Shown here piece after piece: positions 22,754 through 31,215 of a stretch of 39,881 nt of DNA. A model generated the notes under the pieces. It was not told where the DNA came from. It was given only the letters and a program-made list of their open reading frames with translations, and did no database searches. The translations under genes and the position numbers were made by a program. Within the stretch, counting starts at the first letter, position 1. Every line of letters begins with the position of its first letter. Source of the DNA: a virus; the IMG/VR virus record IMGVR_UViG_3300005617_000205, positions 1-39,881 of that record; one strand, 5' to 3'.

Positions 22754-23109
22754 AATATCTTAACCTCATCATCAAGTTTTTCAAGACGTGGAACGAACTT
22801 ATTGTTGGCCCGCTTGCGATTGCGCTTTGGTTTTTCTCCACGATCGTCATTCATTTCATTGACCAGACAGCGGCCACTTATGATGTAGCTGTCTTTCAAA
22901 AACTGATATTCGGATTGACTGCCTTTTGCACTTACAGCTTCTGTTCATGGCTCTTGTGCAGAATTCAGTTTCCTAAAGTCTTTCGGTTTCTGGCCGAAAA
23001 TTTTGATTCTCAATTTTCAAACCTAACCCCTTTACAGCAATGCGTAATTTCATTATGTGTGCTTGCTTACTACTTAGTGGGCTTGTCACTGTGTGGGCTG
23101 ATCCTTTAG
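22750..23109 (+). CDS. Multi-pass membrane protein, possible holin or antiholin
   Basis: 119 residues from ATG 22750, which overlaps the previous stop by ATGA. An in-frame GTG at 22729 is less likely. Hydrophobic segments at about 19-36, 53-75 and 98-118 predict three helices. It overlaps the endolysin gene by 70 bases in another frame. Together with its neighbour it may be a two-component holin system. Called from topology and position only. Confidence 0.5.
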   Translation: MKYLNLIIKFFKTWNELIVGPLAIALWFFSTIVIHFIDQTAATYDVAVFQKLIFGLTAFCTYSFCSWLLCRIQFPKVFRFLAENFDSQFSNLTPLQQCVISLCVLAYYLVGLSLCGLIL

Positions 23110-23594
23110 AAGGAAAGCCGCAAGACCGAAAGGTTATCATCGAGAAAGTTGCTCACATCTATACTTCACAAATTGGTGTGCGTGAAGCCACCGGCCACAA
23201 TGATGGTGTTGAAGTAGAAAAGTATTTGAGCACGACTGGCGCGAAAAAAGGTTCTGCCTGGTGCGCGGCTTTCTTATCATGGACTTTCATTCAAGCAGAT
23301 GTAACCGCGATTAAGAATGCATGGGCTCCTAGTTGGTTCCCGCCCGGCAAAGTAATCTATACCAAAGGTAAACCGAACAACAAGATACCTGACAGGTGCG
23401 ATGTAGCCGGATTATACTCCCCTCAAAAGCAACTCATCTTCCATGTATTCTTTGTGGATCAGTGGCCTCCTAACGATGACTATGTGATCACCGTGGAAGG
23501 TAACACGAACAATGCCGGAAGTTCTGAAGGCGATGGTGTGTATAAGAAACGAAGGCTCAAACAAAATATTTATTCAGTGAGTCGATGGGTTTAG
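23040..23594 (+). CDS. Secreted peptidoglycan hydrolase, CHAP-like endolysin
   Basis: 184 residues. An N-terminal signal sequence (MRNFIMCACLLLSGLVTVWA) is followed by a cysteine-peptidase/amidase domain: KGSAWCAAFLSW gives the nucleophile C75; IFHVFFVDQW gives H135; and VITVEGNTN gives the acidic/Asn residue. This is a CHAP-like arrangement that cuts cell-wall cross-links or amides. Export by signal peptide means the holin may act as a pinholin or activator. The gene runs in the lysis cassette and precedes the tRNA. Confidence 0.72.
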   Translation: MRNFIMCACLLLSGLVTVWADPLEGKPQDRKVIIEKVAHIYTSQIGVREATGHNDGVEVEKYLSTTGAKKGSAWCAAFLSWTFIQADVTAIKNAWAPSWFPPGKVIYTKGKPNNKIPDRCDVAGLYSPQKQLIFHVFFVDQWPPNDDYVITVEGNTNNAGSSEGDGVYKKRRLKQNIYSVSRWV

Positions 23595-23618
23595 CCCAAC
23601 CCCTCACTAATGGTATAT

Positions 23619-23691
23619 CGCGCGGTAGAGCAGTTGGCAGCTCGCCAGACTCATAATCTGGAAGTCGCGGGTTCGAGTCCCGCCCTCGCTA
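23619..23691 (+). tRNA. tRNA with anticodon CAT (Met, or Ile2 if modified)
   Basis: 73 nt with a full cloverleaf: D stem GAGC/GCTC (628-631, 640-643), anticodon stem CCAGA/TCTGG with loop CTCATAA (anticodon CAT at 23652-23654), and T arm GCGGG-TTCGAGT-CCCGC (23667-23683), then discriminator A. The acceptor stem CGCGCGG/CCTCGCT has two mismatches, at pairs 1:72 (C-U) and 5:68 (C-U). No CCA is encoded. The anticodon stem lacks the three GC pairs of initiators, so it is elongator-Met or Ile2 type. Mismatches suggest decay or unusual identity. Confidence 0.85.
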
Positions 23692-23727
23692 CAAAAACAG
23701 GGGTTAGAAAATTAAACTAAAAATTTT

Positions 23728-23973
23728 ATGCACTACAGAAACGGAAAAGAAGCAAAGAACGGAGATAAGATCGTTCAGATTGGCGAAAATGGTGAGATCA
23801 CCGCAGTTGGTGTTCTTCACAGCGCAATCCCCGGAAATGACTATTGCAATGGATATATCGCACCGACTCAATCGCCCGTGACTGGGGCTTGTATGGTTGA
23901 CTGCATCACGGTGGAAGACCTTGCGCAACTTCTCATTGATAAAGGCTTACACAAGAGACCAGAGGGCAAGTAG
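23728..23973 (+). CDS. Small hypothetical protein after the tRNA
   Basis: 81 residues, beginning MHYRNGKEAKNGDKIVQIGE, with a small beta-barrel-like pattern, and GVLHSAIPGNDYCNGYIAPT. I have an impression of similar small proteins in Bacteroidota phage late regions, without a named function. It ends two bases before the spanin-like gene. Confidence 0.6.
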   Translation: MHYRNGKEAKNGDKIVQIGENGEITAVGVLHSAIPGNDYCNGYIAPTQSPVTGACMVDCITVEDLAQLLIDKGLHKRPEGK

Positions 23974-23975
23974 CC

Positions 23976-24467
23976 TTGAAAAAATACTTCTTCATATCGA
24001 CCCTTGTTTGTTGCCTCCTGTTGCTGGTGGTTGGGTGTAACCGAAAGGTTATGCCCTCCACTACAATAGTTCGTAAGGACAGTGTGATCTATAAGACGGT
24101 GGAGAAGACAGTTCAATTGCCGGGCGATACTGTGAAGATCGAAAAGAGAATCGAGTGCGACCCGAAGACGCTGCAACCCAAACCATTTGAACAAAAGATT
24201 TCAAAGGGCATTCAGCACCTCGATGTGAAAGTTGACAACGGTGTTTTGAAAGTGAGTAGCGATTGCGACAGCCTTGTTAAGATACTCGAAAAGACCATTG
24301 AGAAGACACACAGCGAGAGCACAAAAGAAGTAAAGCCAGTGATCATTCGTGAAGCATTCTGGTATGACAAATATTTAGCGCGGCCAATGGCGGGATTATT
24401 CCTTCTGATAGTCGCCTTCTTTCTAGGAAAAACTTATTTAAAAATCACCAACCCTTTCAAATTATGA
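23976..24467 (+). CDS. Lipoprotein with C-terminal membrane segment, candidate u-spanin
   Basis: 163 residues starting at TTG 23976, 2 bases after the previous stop. The N-terminus is a lipoprotein signal (LLLLVVGC, lipid-modified Cys at about 21). A long polar helical body follows (about 25-125, many Lys/Glu, coiled-coil-like). The C-terminus has a membrane helix (MAGLFLLIVAFFLG). A lipid anchor at one end and a transmembrane helix at the other is the layout of a unimolecular spanin, which fuses inner and outer membranes at lysis. It lies in the lysis cassette. The role is inferred from topology. Confidence 0.6.
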   Translation: MKKYFFISTLVCCLLLLVVGCNRKVMPSTTIVRKDSVIYKTVEKTVQLPGDTVKIEKRIECDPKTLQPKPFEQKISKGIQHLDVKVDNGVLKVSSDCDSLVKILEKTIEKTHSESTKEVKPVIIREAFWYDKYLARPMAGLFLLIVAFFLGKTYLKITNPFKL

Positions 24468-24853
24468 ACGCGCAACTGAAAAAACTTGCCAAAGAAATGT
24501 TCGAAGCTTACCCGGAAGCAACAGTCTTTGTGGTAACAACCGACAATCAATTTTTCTTCCCGGAGAATAGCAACGCAGCGCAAGCGCATCAGGATTATTT
24601 GAACAGACCAAAAGAGGCTAATGACAAGTTGGTGCGCGTGACCAGAGAAGAGGCTATGGCACCGGATGCTCCTCCAGCCGAAGAAGTGCCAACAGAAAAA
24701 AGCACTGCCAAGCAAATCGCGGCTTACCTGACTTCGAAAGGAGTTGAGTTTGATGCCACGCTGAAGAAGGATGCACTTGTTGCGAAGCTGAATGAGTATG
24801 TGGCTTCATTAACACCACCGCCTCCTCCAGCTCCGGCACCTGATCCTGAATAA
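24464..24853 (+). CDS. Small protein with HeH/LEM-like C-terminal domain
   Basis: 129 residues. The C-terminal part, KSTAKQIAAYLTSKGVEFDA followed by TLKKDALVAKLNEYV, matches the short helix-extended-loop-helix pattern seen in phage structural and DNA-binding accessory proteins. The tail is Pro/Ala rich. The start overlaps the spanin gene by 4 bases. It may be a virion or tail-associated protein, since it lies just before the sheath gene. Function unknown. Confidence 0.55.
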   Translation: MNAQLKKLAKEMFEAYPEATVFVVTTDNQFFFPENSNAAQAHQDYLNRPKEANDKLVRVTREEAMAPDAPPAEEVPTEKSTAKQIAAYLTSKGVEFDATLKKDALVAKLNEYVASLTPPPPPAPAPDPE

Positions 24854-24902
24854 AAAGTTTTTTGAACGAAGAGAATTTTAAAAAAGTAAAAAGCGCAAAA
24901 TC

Positions 24903-26126
24903 ATGGGACTGCCAAAAATTAATATCATCGTAAGAGACGGAGCATTGAACGGTTCGCTTGGTTCTACCGACCAGGTATGCGGATTGATTCTTCAAGCACC
25001 CGTTGCGCCAAGTGGACTTGCTTTGGCAACTCCGTTAATGATTAACAATTTGGCTGATGCCGTGGGCGTAGGAATCACAGCTGCTTTCGATACAACCAAC
25101 AGCACGAATTGCTATAAGCAAATCAGTGATTTCTATAGCATCAAAGATGCGAACGGACAATTGGTGAATGCCGGAAAAGAATTGTGGATCATGATCATTG
25201 TGAATACCACACTGATGGCCACTGTTCTCGATGTGACTCAGGTGACAATGGCTTATGCGCTGATTCAGGCAGCCAACGGAAGAATAAAAATGCTTGGCGT
25301 GTGCCGCAAGCCTGCGGGCTCTTACACCGCTACATACACCGGGCAACTGGATATTGACGTAACCAATGCAAGACCAAAGGCTCAAGCGTTGCGCGATTAT
25401 TTCCAGAGTGTTTACAAGCCATTCCGAGTGATCATTGATGGCCGCGATTTTCAAGGCACGTTCACGAGCTTAACCAATCTTAGAGGCGAATCCAACAACG
25501 GTGTTGGCGTAGTACTCGGAGCGGATGCAGTAAGCACAAAGGAAACTTTGGTAGGTCTTGCTCTCGGAAAATTTGCAGCGGGACCAGTTCAAAGAAATAT
25601 CGGTCGGGTTAAAGATGGCAGTTTAGGAATTAGCGCGGCCTTCTTCAATAGCACAACCGATGTGAAAGACATTGACCCTGCGTTATTGGATGGCGTGAAT
25701 GATAAGGGATATATCTTCCCAAGGAAGCATATCGGTCTTGATAGTTATTATTTCAATGACGATCCTTCTGCTTCAGCAATCACAGACGATTTCAGCCAGC
25801 TCTCTCGCGGACGCATCATCGACAAAGCCATTGTAGTTGCTTACACCACTTACGTGACTGAGTTGAATGATGATCTCGATGTTGACTCAGCCGGAAAGAT
25901 TTCTTCAGGTGTAGCAAAATACTATCAAGGCAAGATTGAGACAGCTCTTCGAAATGCCTTCTTCGGAGGAACCTTTGGGCCTGAAGTGAGCGACATTAAA
26001 GTGGTCGTTGATCCCAACCAAAACATCATTCTCACAAATAAGGTTGTGGTGACTGTTTATATCCAACCGAAGGCATACAGCAAGACCATTGAGGTAAGCC
26101 TAGGCCTGACAGCGACAACAGGTTGA
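24903..26126 (+). CDS. Contractile tail sheath protein (DUF2586-like)
   Basis: 407 residues. It begins GLPKINIIVRDGALNGSLGS and contains RVIIDGRDFQGTFTSLTNLR and IGLDSYYFNDDPSASAITDD, matching DUF2586 sheath proteins of Bacteroidota Mu-type phages. It ends in strands typical of the sheath C-terminal arm (VVVTVYIQPKAYSKTIEVSL). It forms the contracting outer tube. Next gene is the tube protein. Confidence 0.85.
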   Translation: MGLPKINIIVRDGALNGSLGSTDQVCGLILQAPVAPSGLALATPLMINNLADAVGVGITAAFDTTNSTNCYKQISDFYSIKDANGQLVNAGKELWIMIIVNTTLMATVLDVTQVTMAYALIQAANGRIKMLGVCRKPAGSYTATYTGQLDIDVTNARPKAQALRDYFQSVYKPFRVIIDGRDFQGTFTSLTNLRGESNNGVGVVLGADAVSTKETLVGLALGKFAAGPVQRNIGRVKDGSLGISAAFFNSTTDVKDIDPALLDGVNDKGYIFPRKHIGLDSYYFNDDPSASAITDDFSQLSRGRIIDKAIVVAYTTYVTELNDDLDVDSAGKISSGVAKYYQGKIETALRNAFFGGTFGPEVSDIKVVVDPNQNIILTNKVVVTVYIQPKAYSKTIEVSLGLTATTG

Positions 26127-26175
26127 TTTGACGATTTAAGGGATTTAAGAATTTGAACATTTAAAAGATACTCAC

Positions 26176-26592
26176 ATGACCTTTAACAGCGAAGAATACG
26201 GATGGAACGATCTCACCCTTGTAATGCTTGGTCGTCCGGTTATTACACTTCAAAGGGTGCGCTATAAAGTGGCGCAGGTGAAAGACAATATCTACGGTAA
26301 GGGGAAACTTCCCATTGCACGTGGCAGAGGCAACGTGAGCTTTGAAGGTGATATTTCAATTCTTCATTCGGATTTGCGTGCGCTTCTTCAGACCGTTGGA
26401 AACCGTGATAACATTTTGACTATCCGTCCTTTCGATATCGTGGTGAACTATGGCCCACTCGTGGGCATTCAGAGCACCGACATTTTGAAGTATTGCGAAT
26501 TCACCGAACAGGAAGTTGACTTGAAGCAGGGAGATACCCACACGGTGATTCCATTGCCGATCCTGATTGGAGATATCCAATTCAACGCCTAG
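26176..26592 (+). CDS. Tail tube protein
   Basis: 138 residues, immediately downstream of the sheath gene. Beta-rich: LTLVMLGRPVITLQRVRYKV, then GRGNVSFEGDISILHSDLRA and HTVIPLPILIGDIQFN, in keeping with the double beta-sandwich of tube proteins of Mu-type tails. Length is near the family norm for gp39/tube. Assigned by position and fold pattern. Confidence 0.75.
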   Translation: MTFNSEEYGWNDLTLVMLGRPVITLQRVRYKVAQVKDNIYGKGKLPIARGRGNVSFEGDISILHSDLRALLQTVGNRDNILTIRPFDIVVNYGPLVGIQSTDILKYCEFTEQEVDLKQGDTHTVIPLPILIGDIQFNA

Positions 26593-26613
26593 AAATTTTA
26601 AACCAGCAGCAAT

Positions 26614-27183
26614 ATGAAACCAACAGCAAACACAGGGGAAACCCCTGAAACGCAAATTGACATTTGGAAGAAAAAACACGGCACCATTTTCGAGCTAGAA
26701 GCTGAAGGAAAAAAGTGCATCATCTTCGACCCGATGAGCAGCTTGAAGATCATGAAGCAACTCATGACCGCAAGACGCAAAAGCAAGAGTGACCAGGTAG
26801 ATGCCTTACTCGCAAACTGCTGGCTCGGTGGAGAAGAAAGTTTGAAACGCGATGAACGCTTCAAGCTTGGTATTGAGGATGAAGTTGATCAGCTCTTTGA
26901 TATCCCTGAATTTGAAATCATCGAACTCAAAGAAGGGTTTAAAGTAGTCTCTGAAGGCAAATTCCTTAACGTAAAAAAGGCCGGACGTGGCGATGTGGCT
27001 TATGCCGAAGCACGCAATGCAGATAACAAACCATTTGTTACACAAGAGTTTTTACTCGAACGCATTGCAGCAAACAAAGAAGAGCTTGACGAGATCAAGA
27101 AAGACAACCGGATTTATTTCTCCATGCTTCTTGCCGCAGCTGATTTGAAAGATAAGGTTTATGTCAGCATAAAAAAGCTCTAG
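26614..27183 (+). CDS. Tail assembly chaperone, 0-frame product (G)
   Basis: 189 residues. Core: HGTIFELEAEGKKCIIFDPM, then MKQLMTARRKSKSDQVDALL, then helical. The last codons lie over a slippery A_AAA_AAG (27171-27177), just before the stop TAG. This layout, between tube and tape measure, is that of the gpG/gpGT frameshifted chaperones. These bind the tape measure and are not part of the finished tail. Confidence 0.8.
   Translation: MKPTANTGETPETQIDIWKKKHGTIFELEAEGKKCIIFDPMSSLKIMKQLMTARRKSKSDQVDALLANCWLGGEESLKRDERFKLGIEDEVDQLFDIPEFEIIELKEGFKVVSEGKFLNVKKAGRGDVAYAEARNADNKPFVTQEFLLERIAANKEELDEIKKDNRIYFSMLLAAADLKDKVYVSIKKL
27171..27177 (+). promoter_or_regulatory. Slippery heptamer A_AAA_AAG for -1 frameshifting in the tail chaperone
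   Basis: In the 0 frame the codons are ATA AAA AAG CTC TAG. A -1 slip on A_AAA_AAG leads directly into an open frame of 65 codons. A downstream stem starts five nt later: GCGGATT (27183-27189) pairs with AATCCGC (27218-27224), with an inner GGGT/ACCC (27203-27206, 27214-27217). This is the classic slippery site plus stimulatory structure. Confidence 0.82.
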
Positions 27184-27371
27184 CGGATTCGGAGATTAAA
27201 CCGGGTATCGATAACCCAATCCGCGAAGCAGATGCTCTTATCGAATATCATCTTCATATCGACCCATCCAAGCTCACCGATGAAGAGTGGGCAATCAAGT
27301 TCAACAACATCCTTTGGGTGCGCGAGGAAGAGTTTAAAAGAAGCCTGAAACTGAAAGGACTCTCACTGTGA
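27177..27371 (+). CDS. Tail assembly chaperone, -1 frame extension (GT)
   Basis: A -1 frame without its own start, reached from the 189-residue chaperone frame. After the slip it reads ALADSEIKPGIDNPIREADA, then ALIEYHLHIDPSKLTDEEWA, and ends FKRSLKLKGLSL. It ends at TGA 27369-27371, overlapping the GTG start of the tape measure gene at 27368. The domain is the T part that binds the tape measure in lambda-type chaperones. Confidence 0.75.
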   Translation, partial: ALADSEIKPGIDNPIREADALIEYHLHIDPSKLTDEEWAIKFNNILWVREEEFKRSLKLKGLSL

Positions 27372-29026
27372 AAATTTACGAATATATCATCCGCTTAAAA
27401 GACCAATCGAGTGACAAGCTCAATCGATTGGCTTCCTCTTTTAATGGGGCTGATGCTAAAGCGAATAAACTTTCCGGTGCAACTGATCGACTTGGCGACA
27501 GATTGAAAAACGTAAATGGCCCTGCACGCAACGCTACCAATTCTTTCAACCAGCTCAATGCTCAGTGGAGCCAGAGCTTTAATTTAGGAACCCTCGTAAC
27601 TCGCGTACTTGGCCCTGCTGCACTTGGTGCGGCATTGCTCTTTGGTGCGCAGAAGACTTCTGCAATGGCTCGCGAGCTGGAGCAGACCAACATTGCCTTT
27701 GAGGTAATGCTTGGCAGTGCTGATAAAGCAAAGGCAATGGTGAGCCAGATCACCACGCTCGCCAACGTTACTCCCTTCACACGCAATGAACTCTTAGATA
27801 GCTCTAAACTGATGCTCAATTTTGGCATCGCTAATGAAAAGATTTTGCCTAACCTCAAAATGTTGGGCGATATCAGCGGAGGCAATGCGCAGAAACTTCA
27901 CATGATGACGCTTGCATTCTCACAGAGTGCAGCTGCCGGGCGATTGATGGGACAAGATTTATTGCAGATGATCAATGCGGGATTCAACCCGCTTCAGGAG
28001 ATCAGCAAGAAGACTGGCATGAGTATGGCCGACCTCAAAAAGAAAATGGAGGATGGCGCCATTGGAACCAAAATGGTTGAAGCTGCCTTCCGCTCGGCTA
28101 CTTCTGAAGGAGGTTTGTTCTTTGGCATGATGGATAAGCAGAGCCAGACTATGGAAGGAAAAATGAGTACCCTCTCCGACAAACTTGAGATTGTGTTCAC
28201 CGGAGTTGGAGAAAAACTCAATCGCATCTGGAGTCCATTCCTCGACAAGATTTTGAAAGTGATGGATGCGGGAAATATCGGTGCATCTATTTCAGATTAC
28301 AAGAGCGCGAAGGGCAAGCAGATGGAATTGCAATCGCTCTTCTCAGCTTATTCGGAAGCTAAAGGGACTCCGCTTGCAAAAGAATATGAGAATCAAATCC
28401 TCGAAAAGTTCCCTGAGTTAGGAACTGATTTTTCTTCAGGGAAAGCACAGAAGCTTTCTGAGAGCAAGGCACAAAGTAAATTACAATCTCTGTCTAAGGC
28501 TAGAGACTTCGCTTTCTTCGATACTCAGGTTGCATTTAAGTCGATCAAGGCCAAGCAATATGAAATTGAGAAGTTGCAGAACGAAATTAATTCAGGCAAG
28601 ACCACCGAGTCTTCACCTATGGAGAGAATGCTTGGCTTCGATAAGCTGAGCGACTCAGACATAAAAAACCGCATCGATGATATTTCAAAACTTGCCGATG
28701 AGATAAAGAACATTCAAAAGCAGTATGGAGAATTCAGAAAAGAAGAAGACTCTCAATCACTACTTGCACGAGCTATAAGAGGAGGCACCGGGCAGAAATG
28801 GGATTTTACTGAAACAGGAAAAAGTAAGAAGCTGAAGGATGGAATCAATGGCATCACCGGAGGCGGCAAGCAGAGTGTGAATGTTACTATCAATCTTCAA
28901 AGCCTGATCGCAGAACAAAACATTAATACCTCAACCGTTCGCGAATCAATTCCTGAAATTGAACGAGTAGTTACTGAAGCTCTTTTACGTGTAGTGAACA
29001 GTGCAAACTATGCTGCGGCACAATAG
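27368..29026 (+). CDS. Tail tape measure protein
   Basis: 552 residues from GTG 27368. It opens KIYEYIIRLKDQSSDKLNRL; a hydrophobic segment lies at about 77-92 (LGPAALGAALLFGAQK), then the tape measure domain (ANVTPFTRNELLDSSKLMLN; MGQDLLQMINAGFNPLQEIS). Long helices follow. By the usual ~1.5 angstrom per residue, tail length is near 80 nm (inference). It overlaps the chaperone stop. Confidence 0.85.
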   Translation: MKIYEYIIRLKDQSSDKLNRLASSFNGADAKANKLSGATDRLGDRLKNVNGPARNATNSFNQLNAQWSQSFNLGTLVTRVLGPAALGAALLFGAQKTSAMARELEQTNIAFEVMLGSADKAKAMVSQITTLANVTPFTRNELLDSSKLMLNFGIANEKILPNLKMLGDISGGNAQKLHMMTLAFSQSAAAGRLMGQDLLQMINAGFNPLQEISKKTGMSMADLKKKMEDGAIGTKMVEAAFRSATSEGGLFFGMMDKQSQTMEGKMSTLSDKLEIVFTGVGEKLNRIWSPFLDKILKVMDAGNIGASISDYKSAKGKQMELQSLFSAYSEAKGTPLAKEYENQILEKFPELGTDFSSGKAQKLSESKAQSKLQSLSKARDFAFFDTQVAFKSIKAKQYEIEKLQNEINSGKTTESSPMERMLGFDKLSDSDIKNRIDDISKLADEIKNIQKQYGEFRKEEDSQSLLARAIRGGTGQKWDFTETGKSKKLKDGINGITGGGKQSVNVTINLQSLIAEQNINTSTVRESIPEIERVVTEALLRVVNSANYAAAQ

Positions 29027-29028
29027 CG

Positions 29029-29676
29029 ATGGCAGAGAATACCTACGATCATCCCACACAAGTTCGCGAGAAGTACACGCTTCAGTTGGATTTATTCAGC
29101 CGGGCTTTTGGCCATGTTAAGCCTCCCTTTCCGCAGATCAGTTTAATCCCAACGATCAACCCACTTGGTTTTGTAAAAGCTCTTCGCGGTTCATTCAAGT
29201 TTCGCGGAAACATCGGCAACGAATATGCAATGCCTGTGGCCATCGGAACAACTCCACAAAAAGATAATGTGAATTGGATGGAAATTCCATGCGAGCCGGT
29301 GGTTGGAATCTTCGGAAGCAAAAACGTAGTTGAGACAAAGCTCACTCGCCTCGATCCAAAAACGAAAAAGCAGGAGGTGCAAAACATCATCGAGGAAACC
29401 GGATTGAATAATTACCAAATCAGAATTCGAGGAGTGATTTATAACGAACAAGACTTTTATGAATATCCTGAAGATGAAGTAACGAGACTTACTCAGTTGT
29501 GGGAAACGCCCGGAGGACTTTACATCGAGAATGCCATGCTGAACATGGCGGGTATCAACAAGATAACTGCTGTAGGTTTTGACAAACCCGAAATGCCTGG
29601 TTACCCCGGAGCGCAACCTTTTGAATTAAGATGTTTGAGCGATGAGACAGATTTATATCCACTTGAATTGGTTTAG
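29029..29676 (+). CDS. DUF6046-like tail protein (hub or connector)
   Basis: 215 residues, directly after the tape measure. Contains GFVKALRGSFKFRGNIGNEY and IEETGLNNYQIRIRGVIYNE, and ends in a beta-rich core. This fits the DUF6046 family found in Bacteroidota phages beside baseplate genes. Likely links the tube to the baseplate hub. The assignment is by pattern and position. Confidence 0.65.
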   Translation: MAENTYDHPTQVREKYTLQLDLFSRAFGHVKPPFPQISLIPTINPLGFVKALRGSFKFRGNIGNEYAMPVAIGTTPQKDNVNWMEIPCEPVVGIFGSKNVVETKLTRLDPKTKKQEVQNIIEETGLNNYQIRIRGVIYNEQDFYEYPEDEVTRLTQLWETPGGLYIENAMLNMAGINKITAVGFDKPEMPGYPGAQPFELRCLSDETDLYPLELV

Positions 29677-29680
29677 CATT

Positions 29681-30709
29681 ATGAGCCTTGTGCTAGTCTG
29701 CAATATTGAAATTGGTGCGTATCGGTTTCGTCAGGTGAATGACGTTGAGATTCGCAAGAGTTGGAGAGAACTCAGTGGCAAGGCTACCATCTGCCTCCCA
29801 ATGAAAAACAATCTGCAAAAATTGATTAAGCCGGGCGATCCTGTAAAGATCACGCTTGGCTATCTCGATGTTTATGAAGGCAAAGAATTTGAGGGTTATG
29901 TGAGCCGTGTTTGTCCGGGCTTTCCATTGACGATTGAGTGCGAGGACAATTCTTATCTGCTGAAGAAAACCAATCTCAATAAGAGTTGGAAGACTACTAC
30001 ACTCGGAGAGATCGCGGATTACATTATTGCACAGGTCAAAGTAAAATATCCTAACGCGAATATTTCTCTCAACTCAAGTGAGATTCCAAAGGTTTCGTTT
30101 CTTCCCACTACTAAAAAAGACGGAACCGTTGTGCAAGGTTTCAGATTGGCAAATGTGAACGCAGCTCAAGCATTGGCAAAATTGAAAAGTGAATATGGTC
30201 TAGCCAGTTTCTTTCAAGGCAACATTCTTTTTGTAGGTCTGGCAAATCAGCCGAACAATTCATTTGATAAAAGAAACTTAGTGAAGCATAGTTTCGCTTG
30301 GAATGTCATTGGCCAAGAAAGTGATCTTGTTTTTCGCAGAGCGGATGAGGTGAGTTTGAAAGTTAAAATCTATGGCATCACTAAAACCAATCAGAAGATT
30401 GAAACCGATGAAGTGATTGGCGATGCGGACGGTGAGCAACGGACAATTTATGTTTACAATATCACCGATAAAGACGCGCTTAAAAAGCAAGCAATTGACC
30501 AACTCAACCGCATGAAGTTTGACGGCTATGATGGGAGCTTCAGCACATTTTTAGTGCCTTATGCGGAACCTTTAATGGTTACCAATATTCAAGACCCAAA
30601 CTTTGGAGATAGCCGTGAAGGCAATTTCCTAATTGATACCGTGATCACCACGTTTGGCGAACGAGGCGCACGCAGAAGAATAGAGCCAGGGAGGAGGGTG
30701 AGTGTATGA
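29681..30709 (+). CDS. Baseplate hub protein (gpD/gp44-like)
   Basis: 342 residues from ATG 29681. An upstream in-frame ATG at 29642 lies inside the previous gene and is not preferred. Features: SWRELSGKATICLPMKNNLQ, then PGDPVKITLGYLDVYEGKEF (a gpD-type first domain), then long beta-rich domains and a basic C-terminus (RRIEPGRRVSV). In Mu-type phages this hub binds the spike and tube. It overlaps the next start by ATGA-type spacing. Confidence 0.72.
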   Translation: MSLVLVCNIEIGAYRFRQVNDVEIRKSWRELSGKATICLPMKNNLQKLIKPGDPVKITLGYLDVYEGKEFEGYVSRVCPGFPLTIECEDNSYLLKKTNLNKSWKTTTLGEIADYIIAQVKVKYPNANISLNSSEIPKVSFLPTTKKDGTVVQGFRLANVNAAQALAKLKSEYGLASFFQGNILFVGLANQPNNSFDKRNLVKHSFAWNVIGQESDLVFRRADEVSLKVKIYGITKTNQKIETDEVIGDADGEQRTIYVYNITDKDALKKQAIDQLNRMKFDGYDGSFSTFLVPYAEPLMVTNIQDPNFGDSREGNFLIDTVITTFGERGARRRIEPGRRVSV

Positions 30710-31215
30710 AAGTAGAAGAAGAATTATTCCTCGCCCTCAAGCAGCTGTTCAAGGCTCCGATACAAACATTCCCTGCGACTGTGCTTACCATTGATATGGA
30801 CGAACTCACTTGTGATGTGCAGCCCATCGATGGCCCTGAAATATTTGGAGTGCGATTGAAAGCAGCTGTGACAAACGTGACTGATGGCATGGTTCAGATT
30901 CCTAAGCTCAATACTAGCGTGCTGTGTGGGCTGATTGGCAATGATGACAATACTTGTGTTGTGCTCGCGATTGATGAAGTAGATCAGACTCTTTTCAATG
31001 GTGGAAGTAAGGGAGGCTTAATCAATATTCAAACGCTCATCGAGAATCTCAATAAGACCAACGATGTGGTGAATGCGATTAAAAATAGTTTGCTCAACTG
31101 GACTGTGACACCAAGTGATGGAGGAGCTGCTTTGAAAGCGTATGCAACTACTCAATTGGCAGGGAAAGTGGTAGGAGATTTTTCTGCAATGGAAGATACT
31201 AAAGTAAAACACTGA
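30706..31215 (+). CDS. Baseplate spike/assembly protein (gpV/gp45-like)
   Basis: 169 residues. The first ~100 form an OB-like region (TFPATVLTIDMDELTCDVQP; MVQIPKLNTSVLCGLIGNDD), and the C-terminal part is helical (LINIQTLIENLNKTNDVVNA). The order hub, then V-like, then W-like is standard. The likely role is a central spike or its assembly. Confidence 0.65.
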   Translation: MKVEEELFLALKQLFKAPIQTFPATVLTIDMDELTCDVQPIDGPEIFGVRLKAAVTNVTDGMVQIPKLNTSVLCGLIGNDDNTCVVLAIDEVDQTLFNGGSKGGLINIQTLIENLNKTNDVVNAIKNSLLNWTVTPSDGGAALKAYATTQLAGKVVGDFSAMEDTKVKH

